The notes under the pieces were generated by a model. That model saw only the letters and a list, made by a program, of their open reading frames with translations, was not told where the DNA came from and did no database searches. From Scytalidium lignicola (lineage: Eukaryota; Ascomycota; Leotiomycetes), in contig NCSJ02000106.1 in assembly GCA_002812745.2 (NCBI GenBank), forward strand, positions 62,001-126,000: DNA of 64,000 nt, given 5' to 3'. Position 1 is the stretch's first letter. Each line of letters begins with the position of its first letter. A program made the translations under genes and the position numbers. Of the stretch, positions 23,991-36,256 are shown piece after piece.

Positions 23991-25713
23991 TCACATTTCA
24001 ATTATTGTTGGTTGGTGGTGATGATGCTTGCGGCGGCGACGGTGGTGACTTTTTTCACTGTCCGTATCCTGGACCCTTTCCACTTGGCTTTTGTCTCCAA
24101 AGATCTGGCTCTTGTCCTTTTTAAATAGAAGTGCCAACGGATTCTTGGATTTCTTTTCTTTCGGTAGAACCTCTATGCTCTCCTTCCTCGGTTTCTCTGA
24201 TCGCTCTGATCTTACTGATCGCTCTGTCCTGCCGCTTTCGGATTGTGCAACTCTACTGCTAGTCCGGTGACGATGACTCCTGCTTGTGCTTGAACTCATA
24301 ACGCTCGGTGCTCGAGTGCTTTTTCTCTCCTCCCTAGCTCGCTCTCGAATCTTCTCAATCCTCTGTCTCTCTGCTTCAGGAGTGATGAGTTCCCCATCCG
24401 CACTAGTAGCAACGGACACGGCTTCGACATCTGCAATACCTCTTCGCCAACACTCAATAGCACTAAGCTCCTGCTCATAAATTATGGCTTCTTCCATAGG
24501 CGCAGGTTCTTCCACTAGCGTGCGTGTTTCCATCCTCATCGGTTGTTCCATCATGGGTTGTTCGAGCATATGCTGCTCCGTCATCATAGGTTGTTCTAAC
24601 ATCATAGTCTGTTCCGGTCTGAAAGACCCTTCCATCCTAACGGCCTCTTTATCGGGAACAGCAGTGCCTTGTATCTTCTTGATGATCTTGAAACCACCAA
24701 ACATGATAATCGTAACACCAAGAGCCACTCCCGATCCGATTAAGAATTGTGGAGAAGCGAGGAGGGCAAATATCGCAGGGGATAGGCCCTTGAGTACAGA
24801 GATAATGCTAGGGCTCATTTTTGTGAGCAAACTAGACAATTCAGCCAGAGTAAGAGCCACAGCAGCCATTGCATCTGGCTTCTCCTGCAAACTAGATATA
24901 ATAGCTGTTGCAGAGTGGTGGAGACATTGCGCCTCCAAGAGCATATTTTCAATCTTGAACACCATGGAATTAAGTTCCTTTTCCTCTTCAACAGGATCAA
25001 AGGGAGGGTAGAGATCCGGTGGTAACTCGCCATATGCGAGACCCATGTCTACCTCATCTCGAAAATCCGGATTCGACACACTTCGGTAGAGAGGAATCGC
25101 ATCTGGAGGGTAATGATCTGGAGGCATCATCTCGCTACTTGCCTCGACAAAGTCTGTATGTCGACGCATAATGCCTGGATGAGGCGCAACTTCGGTCTCA
25201 ACATAGGGCTCTCGGTACATAATCGAGGGGCTGCGCTCGCCGCTATGAGCACTGCCATGATAGGATTCATGGATCGACCCGCTGTATTGTGGTTCTAGTT
25301 CATGCCCTTCCTCTTGGTGTGAAAGGTTTACCTCGCTGAGGGGAGGTAAGGGATCAACGAATCGGTCCCTGTGCTCTCTATGACTCCTGTGAGAGGATCG
25401 AGAATGTCGAGAATGGCGGGATGACGCTACTGATTGAGTCTCTTCGCGAGCAAGCAGGAGTTTTTGCGCGTACTTCTGGGCGTGCTTCTGGGCATATTTT
25501 TGTCTCAGTCTTTCGCGTTGTTCAGCTTTTAATTCGGCTCTTTTATCTTGGTATGCGTCCTTAGCCTCTTTGAAGATGTTGATGAGAGATTTGCCCTAGC
25601 GCAAGGTGTAAGTGCTTTTCTGAGTGAGCTGAAATATAAGCGGTACTTACAGTGCTGATTATTTTGCCCGACTTGTTTATGACGGTAACTGTTTCCATAA
25701 GAGGAGGAGGCAT
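23991..25713 (-). CDS. Single-pass membrane protein, Arg/Ser/His-rich tail, function unknown
   Basis: Two exons (25713-25651 and 25595-23991) with a 55 bp phase-0 intron give 555 residues. The first exon (MPPPLMETVTVINKSGKIIST) would be missed if the ATG at 25220 were used, and the joined frame is open throughout. Domain order: basic coiled coil at ~40-70 (repeated KYAQKHAQKYAQK), an RS/H-rich stretch, an acidic linker, a helical region at ~270-320, and one transmembrane helix (LIGSGVALGVTIIMFGG). A run of near-identical EQPMM repeats and a highly charged C-terminus ending in a His/Arg cluster follow. No signal peptide is seen. I do not recognise a named family. The EQPMM repeats look like recent expansion. 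Confidence 0.75.
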
Positions 25714-27109
25714 TTTCCTGGTAGCAGGATGGTATTAGTTGAGAAGGAATGAAGGCCAGCTTCAAGGTATTTGTCTAAAGAGTTGCGGTGAAAGTCCCGG
25801 AGCTATGACCTTCGCCCTGGTGGAAAGCTTTGATGGACAGAAAAAGCAACCAGCGACAACTTATTGAGGACATCTAAAGTAGAGAAGCGTTAATCTAACC
25901 CCTCCGTATAGTCGCGACGGTGGAGACGATGGGCAGGAAGACAGTTATGTCGTGGTAATCGGAAACACTCAAATCATGGCGAGGCGAGGCCCAGCAGAGA
26001 ATCTGTATGGTGATTGGGGAAGGCTGCGCCAATTCTACCCAAGCAATGCAACACGATGCGGTCGAGTGGGAACAGCAGAGAGCACTTGGACTTAGTGACT
26101 ATCGTGTCAGGAATCCGAGGCGGAGATATTGGTTACGGTGCTTGTATGGAGATCCACAGCATGAGCTGGCGCTTCATGATTGCGCGTGCGTTTAACCTCT
26201 GGCCGCCAGTTTTCCTCGGTTCCTCTGGGCAGACGAGGCTGGTGTGATTGATTGATGCAGCGCATTCTTCGTTTCAGGCACCAAAAATAATATGTAATGC
26301 GCTCGCAAGAAGGGGCTGTGCAACTGTGGCTGGTGAAACTTGGTTGAGGGTCATATTCTGTGAGAGCCTGAGGCCATAATGACTCAGACTACTGAAACCC
26401 CACCAAAGAGTTTACAAAGTTGAGCATGTGACTTGCCCAACTGAATGAATCGTATAATCTTCCCTTGAATAAATTGTAAAGGAATGCAATATCAACCATA
26501 GTGGACAAAAGCTCCCGCTCCTCCTTGACGAGGTCACTCTCATCTGCCTCGGAATTGCTCTTCTTAGCTGCGCGCTTTGGGGGTGCTGCGGCGTCAGTCG
26601 TAGATTATTATGAATATGGACCTGTAAACAAGGCTGGTGGCTTGAATATAGTTCATGAGATAGGCTGTCAATTTCGAAATGAAGCCATTGATCTTACTCG
26701 TAACCGCGAAGTTTAACGGGGATCTAAGATGAAGGAATTCCGTGTTTGACGGATTGGTTTAAAAAAGATATATTTACGCTTATAGATGAATCATGATCTT
26801 AGATGCGAAGCTCGCATTAGACTAGGGAATGTTTTAGTTACTTCCTCAATGATCAGTTTTTTTGCTTCGAAATATTGTTCAAAACTAGATTCCAAAGTTA
26901 GTCGCCTTGCCTTTAACTATGATAGGCTTCAAGAATTAATATTCGACAAACAACTGATATATCTACAATTAATTACAGGTATCTAAAAGAGAGTTGAGTT
27001 CCGACGCCGCGCATGACTTATTCGTTACATTCCTAGAACATCGCTTCCACCAACCCAATTCCCTAAGATCTATAATACAGGGCAGCAAGTTTACAGTTCT
27101 GATTATCTA
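25714..27109. other. Intergenic region
   Basis: 1.40 kb between the membrane protein start and the COX15 3' end. Two plus-strand frames of 66-71 codons in 26.5-27.0 kb have no recognisable content. No gene called. Confidence 0.5.
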
Positions 27110-28657
27110 CTAGTGAGTCTTCACAGGGCCAACAGGCTTCACCTTAGTAACCGGCATAGCAGCACCGGCCTGTTTGATCCGGCTCTGCAAGAGTCTCATA
27201 GTCCTTGAAGGAACCCAAACCCGATTTCCCAAAACGAATACTCCTGTTAAAAGTGCTAAGCTACCTGCTTGGTGCGTAGCTGCCAGGTGCGTAGGAACAA
27301 GATAGATCAGTGTACTGATGCCCAATACAACTTGCAAGAGTGCTAAATGCACAACTCCCATAATGCCTTTTCTGCCGGCCTTTGGCAATGCAGCAGCTAC
27401 TTTAGGCGAGTATCGTGAATAGTACCAAAGTGCAATAATTGTGGTGAAAGTTGTCATGGCAAGGATACGGTGATCGAGTTGGACAGTGCTTGGGTTCTCA
27501 AGCATGTTCCTCCACCATAGGTCAGATTTATCTTCTTTCCTAGAATAAAAGCTGTCAAACAGCTCACTCTTTGGTGGCGCGAATCCAGTTCCCATTTTCG
27601 GGAATTCATTATATATTAAGCCTGCGTCGAGACCAGCGACAAGTCCTCCAGACATAGCTGTGATAAAAACCAATACTGCGAGACCAGCTACTGATTTTCG
27701 GAAGAAAGATAACTCAGGCACCGAAAGACGAAGCAATTTCTCCTGGCCTCGAGCAGGTGATGCTAGGAGTCGATTATCGCGAAGGATAGAAAGTCCATTC
27801 CAGAGCATTGCTGTGTAGCATATGAAGGCAGTACCTAGATGTGCCGTAAGCCTATATTGAGAGACCCTAGGATGGCTTCCTGGCGCAAAAAGATCGTCGT
27901 GTAATCCCGACTTCACCATCCACCATCCAAGCACACCCTGAGCACCAATAAGGCCTGAGATACCGAATAAACGGACGGCCATATTTGCAGACGCCTTTCT
28001 CCGTGCAACGAAGTAGACAGCTGGGATGACAAAGGAGAGACCAATGAATCGGCCCCACAGACGATGGGTCCATTCCATATAGTAAATCTTTTTGAATTCA
28101 TCCAGATTCATATATGAATTGAGAAGCTTGAATTCTGGAGAAGCACGATATTTTGCGAACTCAGATTCCCAGTCTGCATCAGAAAGAGGGGGGAGAGAAC
28201 CGGTGACCGGCTTCCATTCTGTTATACTTAGACTATACGTCGGTTAGCAATGACTTCACCCAGAGTTTTACTTGAGAATATACCCTGATTCTGTCAATCT
28301 CGTCAATCCTCCAAATACCACAATACCGAAGACACTAGCTGCGCTGCCCAAGAGCCAGTACGCAACGATATTCGAGTTTGTCTCCGGGAAGCTCTTTTTA
28401 CTTGATGCTTTCTCGACATTGGATATGGTCTGACTGAGAGAACTCAATGGTGACGTCTTGTTTATAGAAGAGGCTCCTTGCGCGATTGAGGAAGCATCAC
28501 TATTGAATCGAATCTGCCTTGAAACAATAAAATTACTGGGCTTTCTAGCTTGCCTAGTCAGGGTCCTGGCTTGTTGTCTGATGCATTGGTTGCAGACAAA
28601 GAATCGATTCGTCAGGCGAGGAGTAGTTCTCCAGAGTGCTGGGATAATTGACGCCAT
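27110..28657 (-). CDS. COX15: Haem A synthase, mitochondrial
   Basis: Two exons (28657-28284, 28232-27110) with a 51 bp phase-2 intron give 498 residues. An Arg/Ser-rich mitochondrial presequence (about 60 residues) precedes eight predicted membrane helices. Family motifs with haem-ligand histidines are intact: GGLTRLTESGLSITEWKP, EWTHRLWGRFIG, AHLGTAF, QLDHRILA and LAATHQAG. Cox15 hydroxylates the haem O methyl group to make haem A for cytochrome c oxidase in the inner membrane, working with Cox10 and ferredoxin. The length matches fungal orthologues. It is transcribed away from the transporter gene, sharing a 281 bp intergenic region. Confidence 0.96.
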
Positions 28658-28938
28658 TGAGGCTTCTGGAGAGGTTGGAAAGAGAGAAAACGAGGGACAA
28701 GAGATGGGCAGATTCGGGTATCAAATCATCAGTTAATTATTGGATGTTCCGACGCGGAACGGAATATCTCAAACACCGGATACTGCGCCTCAGAATCCTT
28801 CCGTTATTCAAGTTCAGCCCGCGAGGCATTAGGGGACCACCTCACTTAGCACACTTCAAGGCATGTGTATCTTGTGTTCTATTCGGACAATTTTCGCCCC
28901 ATAGGTTCTTTCTATAATTTACTACATATTTATGTCTA
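28658..28938. promoter_or_regulatory. Shared intergenic promoter region, COX15 / transporter
   Basis: 281 bp between head-to-head ATGs must hold both promoters. An upstream ATG at 28932, out of frame with the transporter, starts a short uORF that overlaps its start and ends at 28973. Confidence 0.5.
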
Positions 28939-30534
28939 ATGTCATTTCCTCTCCGCGCGACAAGCAGCCCTAGAATTTTCCGTCCCGCTGTCGAGTACCT
29001 CCTTTCTCCAGATTTATCTACCCGTGTTCGTAAAGACATCAACGCAGCCATGAATTCCACAAGAGACAACTTTACCGCTAGAACAACATCACAGAATTCG
29101 CAATCCAATAGCATTCCCTTAATTTCTATTTCCCGTTCTCCGTCCCCCTTTTATCGCAGACGGTCTGGTTCGAATCCGGCCTCGGAAACAGAAGATGATG
29201 ATTTCGAACTGCAGTCATCTTCAAGACAACCATTCTTAGAACAAGGCCAAGGGATTCATAAAGCTGGTAGCTTCAAAGACCTCTTCTACAATGGCGGTCT
29301 TGGATATCTCCTCTTTCAAACAAACAAAGGGTGGCAGGTATACGTTGGGTTTCTTGTGCTCTGGCTTGGCGGATGTGGGATCGGCCTCATTTGTATGAAT
29401 AGGATAATATTATGGAGTACGTATATCTGAATATTTTCTGTTATGCCCCCTATACTGATTGATTTTTAGCTGGCGTATACAAATTCCCCTACCCCTTAAC
29501 AACAACCCTTTTGGAGATGCTTATCACCCACGGACTTCTCCTACTGTCAGCAACCCTTACACGCCTTCTTTCGCCTTGGCTCGTGGCTGCTGGCCTTACC
29601 GGTGCTATTGCACCCTCTCAACCTTTACAATCATCGACATCATCAACATTTAGAGGTCAGACAGCGAGAAATGGGTTCCTCACCAAACTAACCCGGTGGA
29701 CCTTCTCNGGGGGGGATCGCTGGAGGTGGACTCTTCGAATTCGACTTTGCTGTGGTCCGCCAAGTCTTACCATTATGCATAATATTTGTAGCAAAGGTTA
29801 TTTTAAGCAATTTGTCATTCGCATATGCACAACTTCCCATCTACAACCTAGCCCGGATTGCGATTGTTCCACTTTCACTTATATTTACGGCATACCTTGG
29901 CCAGATACCTCACTCAGTGTCGACATTATCTTCCACATTGACAGCAACATTAACTCTTATGGTGGCAACGTCACGACCAAATGTTCGTGTTACTTGGGAA
30001 AGCATTGTTGCTGGTATTATTTCCTCTTTATTTGTGGCTCTATACCCAGTCCAGTTGCAACGAACCTACAAGTCTCTGGTCTCTAACCTTGTCCCACAAG
30101 GCGACATCCTGAGTTATAGCAATGCTCCAACGGATGCCTCGGGGAGTCGGGAAGAGGCTCGAGCAACATGGCGCCTCCTACATTACACGTCTCTTGTCTC
30201 AATCCTCATCTTCCTTCCTATTGTGGCTCTTTCTGGTGAGATTGGTAACATATCCCGTAATTGTTACTTTTTGGATGTGTTCTTTCACTGGTTGATGATC
30301 ACATGTGGCGGTATTGGTAGCTGGGCCGTGTTTCTAGGAACGGTAGTATTGACAAAGGCTACGAGTCCCCTCACTACATCCTTTTTGTTCATCCCTAGAG
30401 CGGCATTCTTGTTGCCAATCCTGGTGAAAACTCCAGTTTACAGCTGGATTGGGCTTGGCATGTGTTGGGCAAGTTGCGCTTGGTACATGCAAACACAAAG
30501 AAGGGAGGGGAGGTCTCGTCAGCGACTGCAATGA
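28939..30534 (+). CDS. Nucleotide-sugar-transporter-like protein (SLC35/DMT superfamily)
   Basis: Two exons (28939-29416, 29470-30534) give 513 residues once the N at 29708 is skipped; read literally it breaks the frame mid-protein. The N-terminal ~130 residues are Ser-rich and cytosolic-looking; an in-frame ATG near 29050 is an alternative start. About ten hydrophobic helices follow. The segment NLSFAYAQLPIYNLARIAIV resembles the SLC35 pattern with an aromatic-x-x-x-R helix start, and the C-terminal helices end in a basic tail. The family exchanges nucleotide sugars for nucleoside monophosphates across Golgi or ER membranes. Substrate is not determinable here; triose-phosphate-translocator-like or GDP-fucose-like subgroups are possible. 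Confidence 0.78.
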
Positions 30535-32009
30535 TTCGTTTGTACCTTGTTTGGATTTGTCTTGGATATTCACGGCTGGATGGAGTTTTGGTAACACTTT
30601 GATAGACTTAATAGAGAGGATGTTGACAATCGACTCCGGGATATGATATTTTAGGCAGTGTTTGGCAAAACAGAGCAGTATAACTCAACAATGCGAAGCA
30701 TGGGGTCTATTTCAAATAATTTCATGAGGGATTTGAGTTCACAAAGCAAACTAGTATAAAAATTAGCATCTACAACCCATCAACCTTCATTCCGGTCCAT
30801 TTTGAACTAGCCACTAGGTCACTCTATCCATCGAGCCAAGAAGTTTGCTAGTTACTAATAATTTCTAACTAACCAGGAAACTGTAACACAAGGAGCATAC
30901 TTGCAAACCATAAGTATGTAAAAGAAGATTACATCTATAGCATAGCAGGACATTAGGGTAAGTATAGCGTAATAGCGCATGCCATCGTCTGAATCAATCT
31001 GATAGACTTGTCTCCGCAGTAACCATGATATATATAGTCACAAGAGAGATTAGGAAGGGTGTGATACAGTCACGAGACTCTGACAGTTATTGCATGCAAG
31101 ACAAGTGCTTGCAGATTCTCTGCATGCTCAGAGTCGCAAAGGTTCGAAGCTACCACAGCCTAGAAGATGGGATTAGTATTATTAAAAAGCGACACAAAAC
31201 CCAGAAAATTCCGATCTAAAGCCAATTCATAAATTAAACTGAATGTTGCTACTATAGTCGTGTTACTGACACGGCCGCATTCTCTAATTGGACCTTTTGT
31301 CGTATGCGGATTCTCAATCAAGCTTTGCCATTAGTTTGAGTTACAGCACCGCTGTTCTTTACCCCAGATTCGATGTTTACCAGTATCCATGGTCTCGAGT
31401 AACGTCGCCGCTCCCTTAATATCACTTTAATAGCTCGGCACATGGCCGTTGTCCTTGTCAAGAGCACAACGAGGCACAAATGACACAACTCACTCCCGCC
31501 AAGGTGAAGTCGTCCTGATAAGGTTTCGCCCATCGGTCGGCTGACTGGATTGGACAGGTGGGTTGCATCGCAGCGCGTGTGAAACCTCCCGACTTCTACA
31601 GGATCTTAGGCGATTGACTACTGCATTCAAAATTCGCCTTTCTTGTACAACATCAAGAGCTGACTTCTGGAATATAGCACAAGAAACGCGCTTCAGTGTC
31701 TTACATGCGAAGAACACGAGGAGAGTAAGGCAGAACGCGAGGGACCCAGCTACCTAGATGTCTCTCGGGTTACGTACGCGACTCTCCACCAGTTCCGTAC
31801 GGTGCTTTGACACCGTTCTCCAGCCACACTGTAAAATCCGCCAAGGGCGTCATCAACGGGCATCTAATAGTGGCCCCCAGAAACTAAACAGTTCCCGTTG
31901 ATATTTGCTCTGGGCCTAGCCAGGCACTTTTGCGGAGTCATAGCACACCTATTGAACTGGGGAGATGCCGGGTAAATCCACTCACCAGAAGCACCACCAG
32001 GATCAAAAT

Positions 32010-32042
<33 letters not shown>

Positions 32043-32793
32043 NGCCACGCGACACATTTCCAGCATTATCACAATGGCCCTCCTCCCACTCTCTGATTGA
32101 AGCAGAAAAGGACGAACAGTTCAGACTGACTGATTACTCTGTGCACTCGACATGTTTCATCCGAACGCTGACCATCTTTCGACTTGGTGTTCCTCTGCCG
32201 ATCCTACATGGGCGGATCAGACGTAACCTTATGACATGCAGGACACTCTTTTGCCACTTATCCTGACCAGTCAGGATCATTCGTTCCTGTCCATCATGGT
32301 CAGCCTCCTGCCCTGCGTGGCTGGTTATCGCCCTTCTCTACCGACAAGGGCTAGGTTAGGGTCAGGGGTAAAGGGTCTGTGAGGGTTTACTGCCTTGCTA
32401 TAAACTTGATTATCGATATGACCCATATGCAGGATGCCCTCTAAGCAGCGGCGAGGGTACATCTAGACCAGTTTCTGGCTACCGAATATAGTGCCCGGGA
32501 GTTTAGATGAACAGATCCTCCTTTGTAAGGAATGTAAAAGGTAACGTTTATCTCTCACACCCAGCCTCTGAATTCTTTGCAAGATTACAATCAGTCTGGC
32601 TCTCTTTCTCTAGAAATTATGATGGCTGTCACAAGTGCTGTTGTTCTTTGTATATATATCTCTATCTTCCTCCGATGGAAATGTTTCTCTATCATCCACT
32701 GCGACTTCATAACCAAGGACAAGGCTCCTTGAAATTTGACACTCTTTTGTATATTTGTTATATCCTTATATCGCTCATTATCTAGTCGGCATC
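30535..32793. other. Intergenic region
   Basis: 2.26 kb upstream of the chitinase gene. Holds the (AG)n microsatellite with an N at 32043. The segment from ~31.2 to 32.5 kb is more GC-rich than its flanks but contains no frame longer than 75 codons with any resemblance. Confidence 0.5.
32014..32042 (+). repeat. (AG)n dinucleotide microsatellite
   Basis: About 14 AG units running directly into a single N. Confidence 0.95.
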
Positions 32794-34877
32794 ATGGTCC
32801 GTTGCTTCTTTCCTTTAGCTCTAGCCTCTATTGGCTATATTCTCCCCATCTTGGCAGCTCCAGTTTCAGAACAGGCTTCTGCACTCGTGGTACGAGATGG
32901 TGGTTATGGTTATCAAACCGAAAGTACGGAAGTCAGTGGTAATAGTTCACCAACAAGTTCACCAATCAGTTCACCAATCAGTTCACCAGCAAGTTCATCA
33001 ATCAGTTCATCGATCAGTGCAACAACAACCAGTTCACCAATCAGTTCATCAATAAGTGCACTAATCAGTTCACCAACCGGTTTACCAACCGATTCGTCAC
33101 TCAGTGCACTAATCAGTTCACTAATCAATTTACCAACAAGTTCACTAGCCAATTCACCAATCAGCGCACCAGCCAGTTCGCCAATCAGTTCACCAACCGG
33201 TTTACTAACTAATTCGTCACTCAGTGCACTAATTAGTTCACTGATCAATTCACCAACAAGTTTACCAGCCAATTCATCAATCAATGCACCAATCAGTTCA
33301 TCAGTTAGTGCACTAGTTAGTTCATCAATTAGTGCACCAGTCAGTTCACCAATCAGTTCACCAACCAATTCATCAATCAGTGTTCCAACAAGTTCACCAA
33401 TTAGTTTACCAACAGTTTCACCAACCAATTCATCAATCAGTGCACCAACAAGTTCACCAATCAGTGTTCCAACAAGTTCACCAACAAGTTTACCAACCAA
33501 TTCATCAATCAGTACACCAATCAGTTCACCAACAAGTTCACCAACTGGTGGTTATATGAACGAAGCATATTTCGTAAATTGGTGAGCTATATCTCATTGA
33601 AATGCGTGATCTATGGTTAAGGTATTTGTTAACAACGTTACTAGGGCTATCTATGGGCGCAACTATCAGCCTCAGCAGCTTCCTGCTTCGCAGCTGACCC
33701 ATATCCTATATGCGTTTGCAAATATTCGAAGTGATGGCACTGTGTAAGTTCCTAGGCATATTTTACTTATTTAACATTCAGTAGCACCTATGTTTGAGTC
33801 GTACTATATTACCTGATATGTATACTGACATCTGGTAGATATCTCTCCGATAGCTATGCCGATCTAGATAAGCACTACCCCACAGACTCCTGGAATGATG
33901 CTGGGAACAACGTGTATGGCTGCATCAAGCAACTTTATATTCTCAAGAAGCACAATCGTCAGCTCAAGGTCTCTCTCTCTATCGGTGGCTACACTTACTC
34001 GACCAACCTTCCAGCAGCAGCTAGCACTGCCGTATCTCGAGCTACATTCGCATCTACCGCAGTCAAACTCGTGCAGGATCTTGGCCTTGATGGTCTCGAC
34101 ATTGACTATGAGTACCCAGCTACTGATACGGATGCCGCCAACTATGTGCTTCTGCTGAAGGCTGTCCGAGAAGCTCTTGATTCATATGCCGCGAAAAATA
34201 CTCCAGGCTATCACTACATACTTAGTGCGGCAGTTCCCGCTGGCCCAAGCAACTATAAAGTTATGCACCTAGCAGCAATGTCCCAATATCTTGATATCTT
34301 CAACCTTATGGCTTATGATTATGCCGGATCTTGGAGCAATGTCTCTGGTCATGATGCGAACCTCTACCCCTCTACCTCCAATCCAGGCAGCACACCCTAC
34401 TCCACTGACAAAGCCATAACCGACTACCTTGCTGCTGGAGTTCCCTCCTCCAAGATCGTAATGGGCATGCCCATCTATGGCCGATCTTTCGAGGATACAA
34501 CCGGCATGGGCAAAGCATACAATGGCATCGGTACAGGCACCTGGGAAGCCGGTGTCTGGGACTACAAAGACCTTCCCAGGTCTGGCGCGACCGAATCTGT
34601 GGATACTACTATCGTTGCATCGTGGAGTTACGATTCCAGCACGCAGGAGCTGATTTCTTACGATAATCCTCAGGTGGTTAACCTCAAGGCTGACTACATC
34701 AAGAATAATGGACTGGGCGGAGCCATGTTCTGGGAGAGCAGTGCTGATAAGACTGGCTCTGGCAGTTTGATCGGCACTGCCGCAGGTAACTTGGGATCTT
34801 TGGATCAGACTCAGAACCAGTTAAACTACCCAGCAAGTCAGTACGACAACATGAAAGCCGGTATGCCTGGCGAGTAA
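32794..34877 (+). CDS. Secreted GH18 endochitinase with N-terminal Ser-rich repeat stalk
   Basis: Three exons (32794-33581, 33645-33743, 33839-34877) give 641 residues. The ATG at 32794 is preferred over an in-frame one at 32755 because it yields a clean signal peptide ([20 protein letters not shown]). Next comes a stalk of ~200 residues built of Ser-x-Pro/Ser-x tetrapeptides, then a glycoside hydrolase family 18 domain of the endochitinase-42 (class V) type. The catalytic [10 protein letters not shown] has the acid/base Glu at about residue 387. [10 protein letters not shown] has Tyr where many homologues have Trp. [19 protein letters not shown] and [11 protein letters not shown] follow. It cleaves beta-1,4-GlcNAc polymers outside the cell or in the wall. 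No LysM or chitin-binding module is seen. A repeat stalk in front of the catalytic domain is unusual for this subgroup. Confidence 0.92.
32941..33546 (+). repeat. Coding minisatellite, 12-bp unit, in chitinase stalk
   Basis: About fifty 12-bp units (consensus AGTTCACCAATC, tetrapeptide SSPI) with higher-order repeats. The 120-bp block 33061-33180 is followed in register by 33181-33300. The 60-bp block 33361-33420 is followed by 33421-33480. Encodes the presumably O-glycosylated stalk. Confidence 0.95.
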
Positions 34878-36256
34878 GTGCGTGCGTTCATACGCCGCCG
34901 AGATGAAATGTAGAGTTCTGTGAGGCCGTTGGTGGGAAAATCTTAATTGCCTAGCACCTGTTCTGTTTACGGAAGTTTATGATGAGATGTAGTTGATGAT
35001 GGCATGGAATGAGTTTTGAGGAGGAATTCTTATACATACTTTTACGTTTTAAGGGACATGACAGCATATATCAAATGATCGGGGTTGGAAAAGATTCTTG
35101 TATTGTACATAGTTTTATTTATCCTAGCCGTATTAATTACCATTATATTAATTATTTATATATTTTTATTCTACGTGATGCGTCTCCGTTGTTGAAGGTT
35201 GTATTAAGCTTAGGTTGAGGGTCGTAAAGGGGCAAAATAGGGGGGTTGGTGGGGTCGTTGAAGAGCCTCGGTTCGGCCAGCCCAGTTTGTCCTCGGTACC
35301 TGGTGCTGTACGTACTTTCGTACTTTCGTAATTACAATTTTATGTTTGTAGCATTCGGAAGTCTGCCCTCATCCTATCCGGAACGACGTATTTCTAACCT
35401 GGCCTATAACAATAGTTGACGTGGGAGCATATACGGCTTGTGCATTGAGTAATCTGATTAAATAAAAGTGGCTGTATACTTTCGAAAGCAAGTTGGGTGG
35501 AATTGTGTTGTGTCTCTGAGTGACTAATCGCGCTGCATTGCAGGTGCAAGAATCTGGAGGGGGCCCAAACGCCGCTGGAAGTCTAGGCATTGAGCGAGGC
35601 TTAATTACAGATTACTTGACAAAATATATTAGATTTTTTTTTTAATTTACCATAGGACGGCCCATTTGATGGAGATCCTTCATAAACTTGTACCATGCAA
35701 AAGTTAAAAAATTGTCTTCCGGGCCGTTGCATTTTTAGACAACCGCTAGCATTTCAGTGGAGCAGGAGAAACTATTGTGCCGATGGTCGCCCCGCATCGG
35801 AATGTCGGCGCTGAAGTGAAGACGCAGAAGCCCCCTTAAGGCGACCGGTACACCTTTACGTCATGCAGTATCACAAGCATAATTCAGAGCTTCATCCAAC
35901 TAGATTTCCAGGAAAATCTTTGTGGCCATGCAATACAAGTACAGCACGACCCAAGTGGAATATCCCAACACGGCAACCAAATCGTTCTCTTATGCCAATT
36001 GGTCCACCTGGTCGCCAGCGAACGATGAAACGATGGAGACGGGAAGATCCTGGCTTCTCGTTCACCGAGCTGACATGCCCCTCTCTTGAGAGCGCGAGAG
36101 CTATATAAATGTTGAGAGACCTTGCAAGTTTGGAGCTTGAATGATAGTACATCTTATTCTAATATTCAACAATCTGCTTCCTGTCGATCACACCACTGGC
36201 AGATACTTTCAATTGTTGCGGAGACTTGAAGCATAATTTCTCAAAGAGCATTCAAC
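34878..36256. other. Intergenic region
   Basis: 1.38 kb between the chitinase gene and CYP505. AT-rich left half; CYP505 promoter at right. No other gene seen. Confidence 0.6.
36101..36109 (+). promoter_or_regulatory. TATA box of the CYP505 gene
   Basis: A canonical TATATAAAT lies 150 bp upstream of the ATG at 36257, a spacing compatible with a ~120-nt leader. Confidence 0.55.

Noticed and set aside
29167..29177. GGTTCGAATCC, identical to a tRNA B-box
   Set aside because: Lies inside the transporter coding exon. No A-box or acceptor-stem pairing at the right distance, so not a tRNA gene.
32350..32375. GGTTAGGGT resembling a telomere repeat (another GGGTTAGG-like run near 58319)
   Set aside because: Only single copies, no tandem TTAGGG array.
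32913..33500. 195-codon antisense ORF and an overlapping alternative plus frame across the chitinase repeat
   Set aside because: The 12-bp repeat is free of stops in several frames by composition. Both are repeat shadows (GEL- and HQSVHQ-type patterns), not genes.
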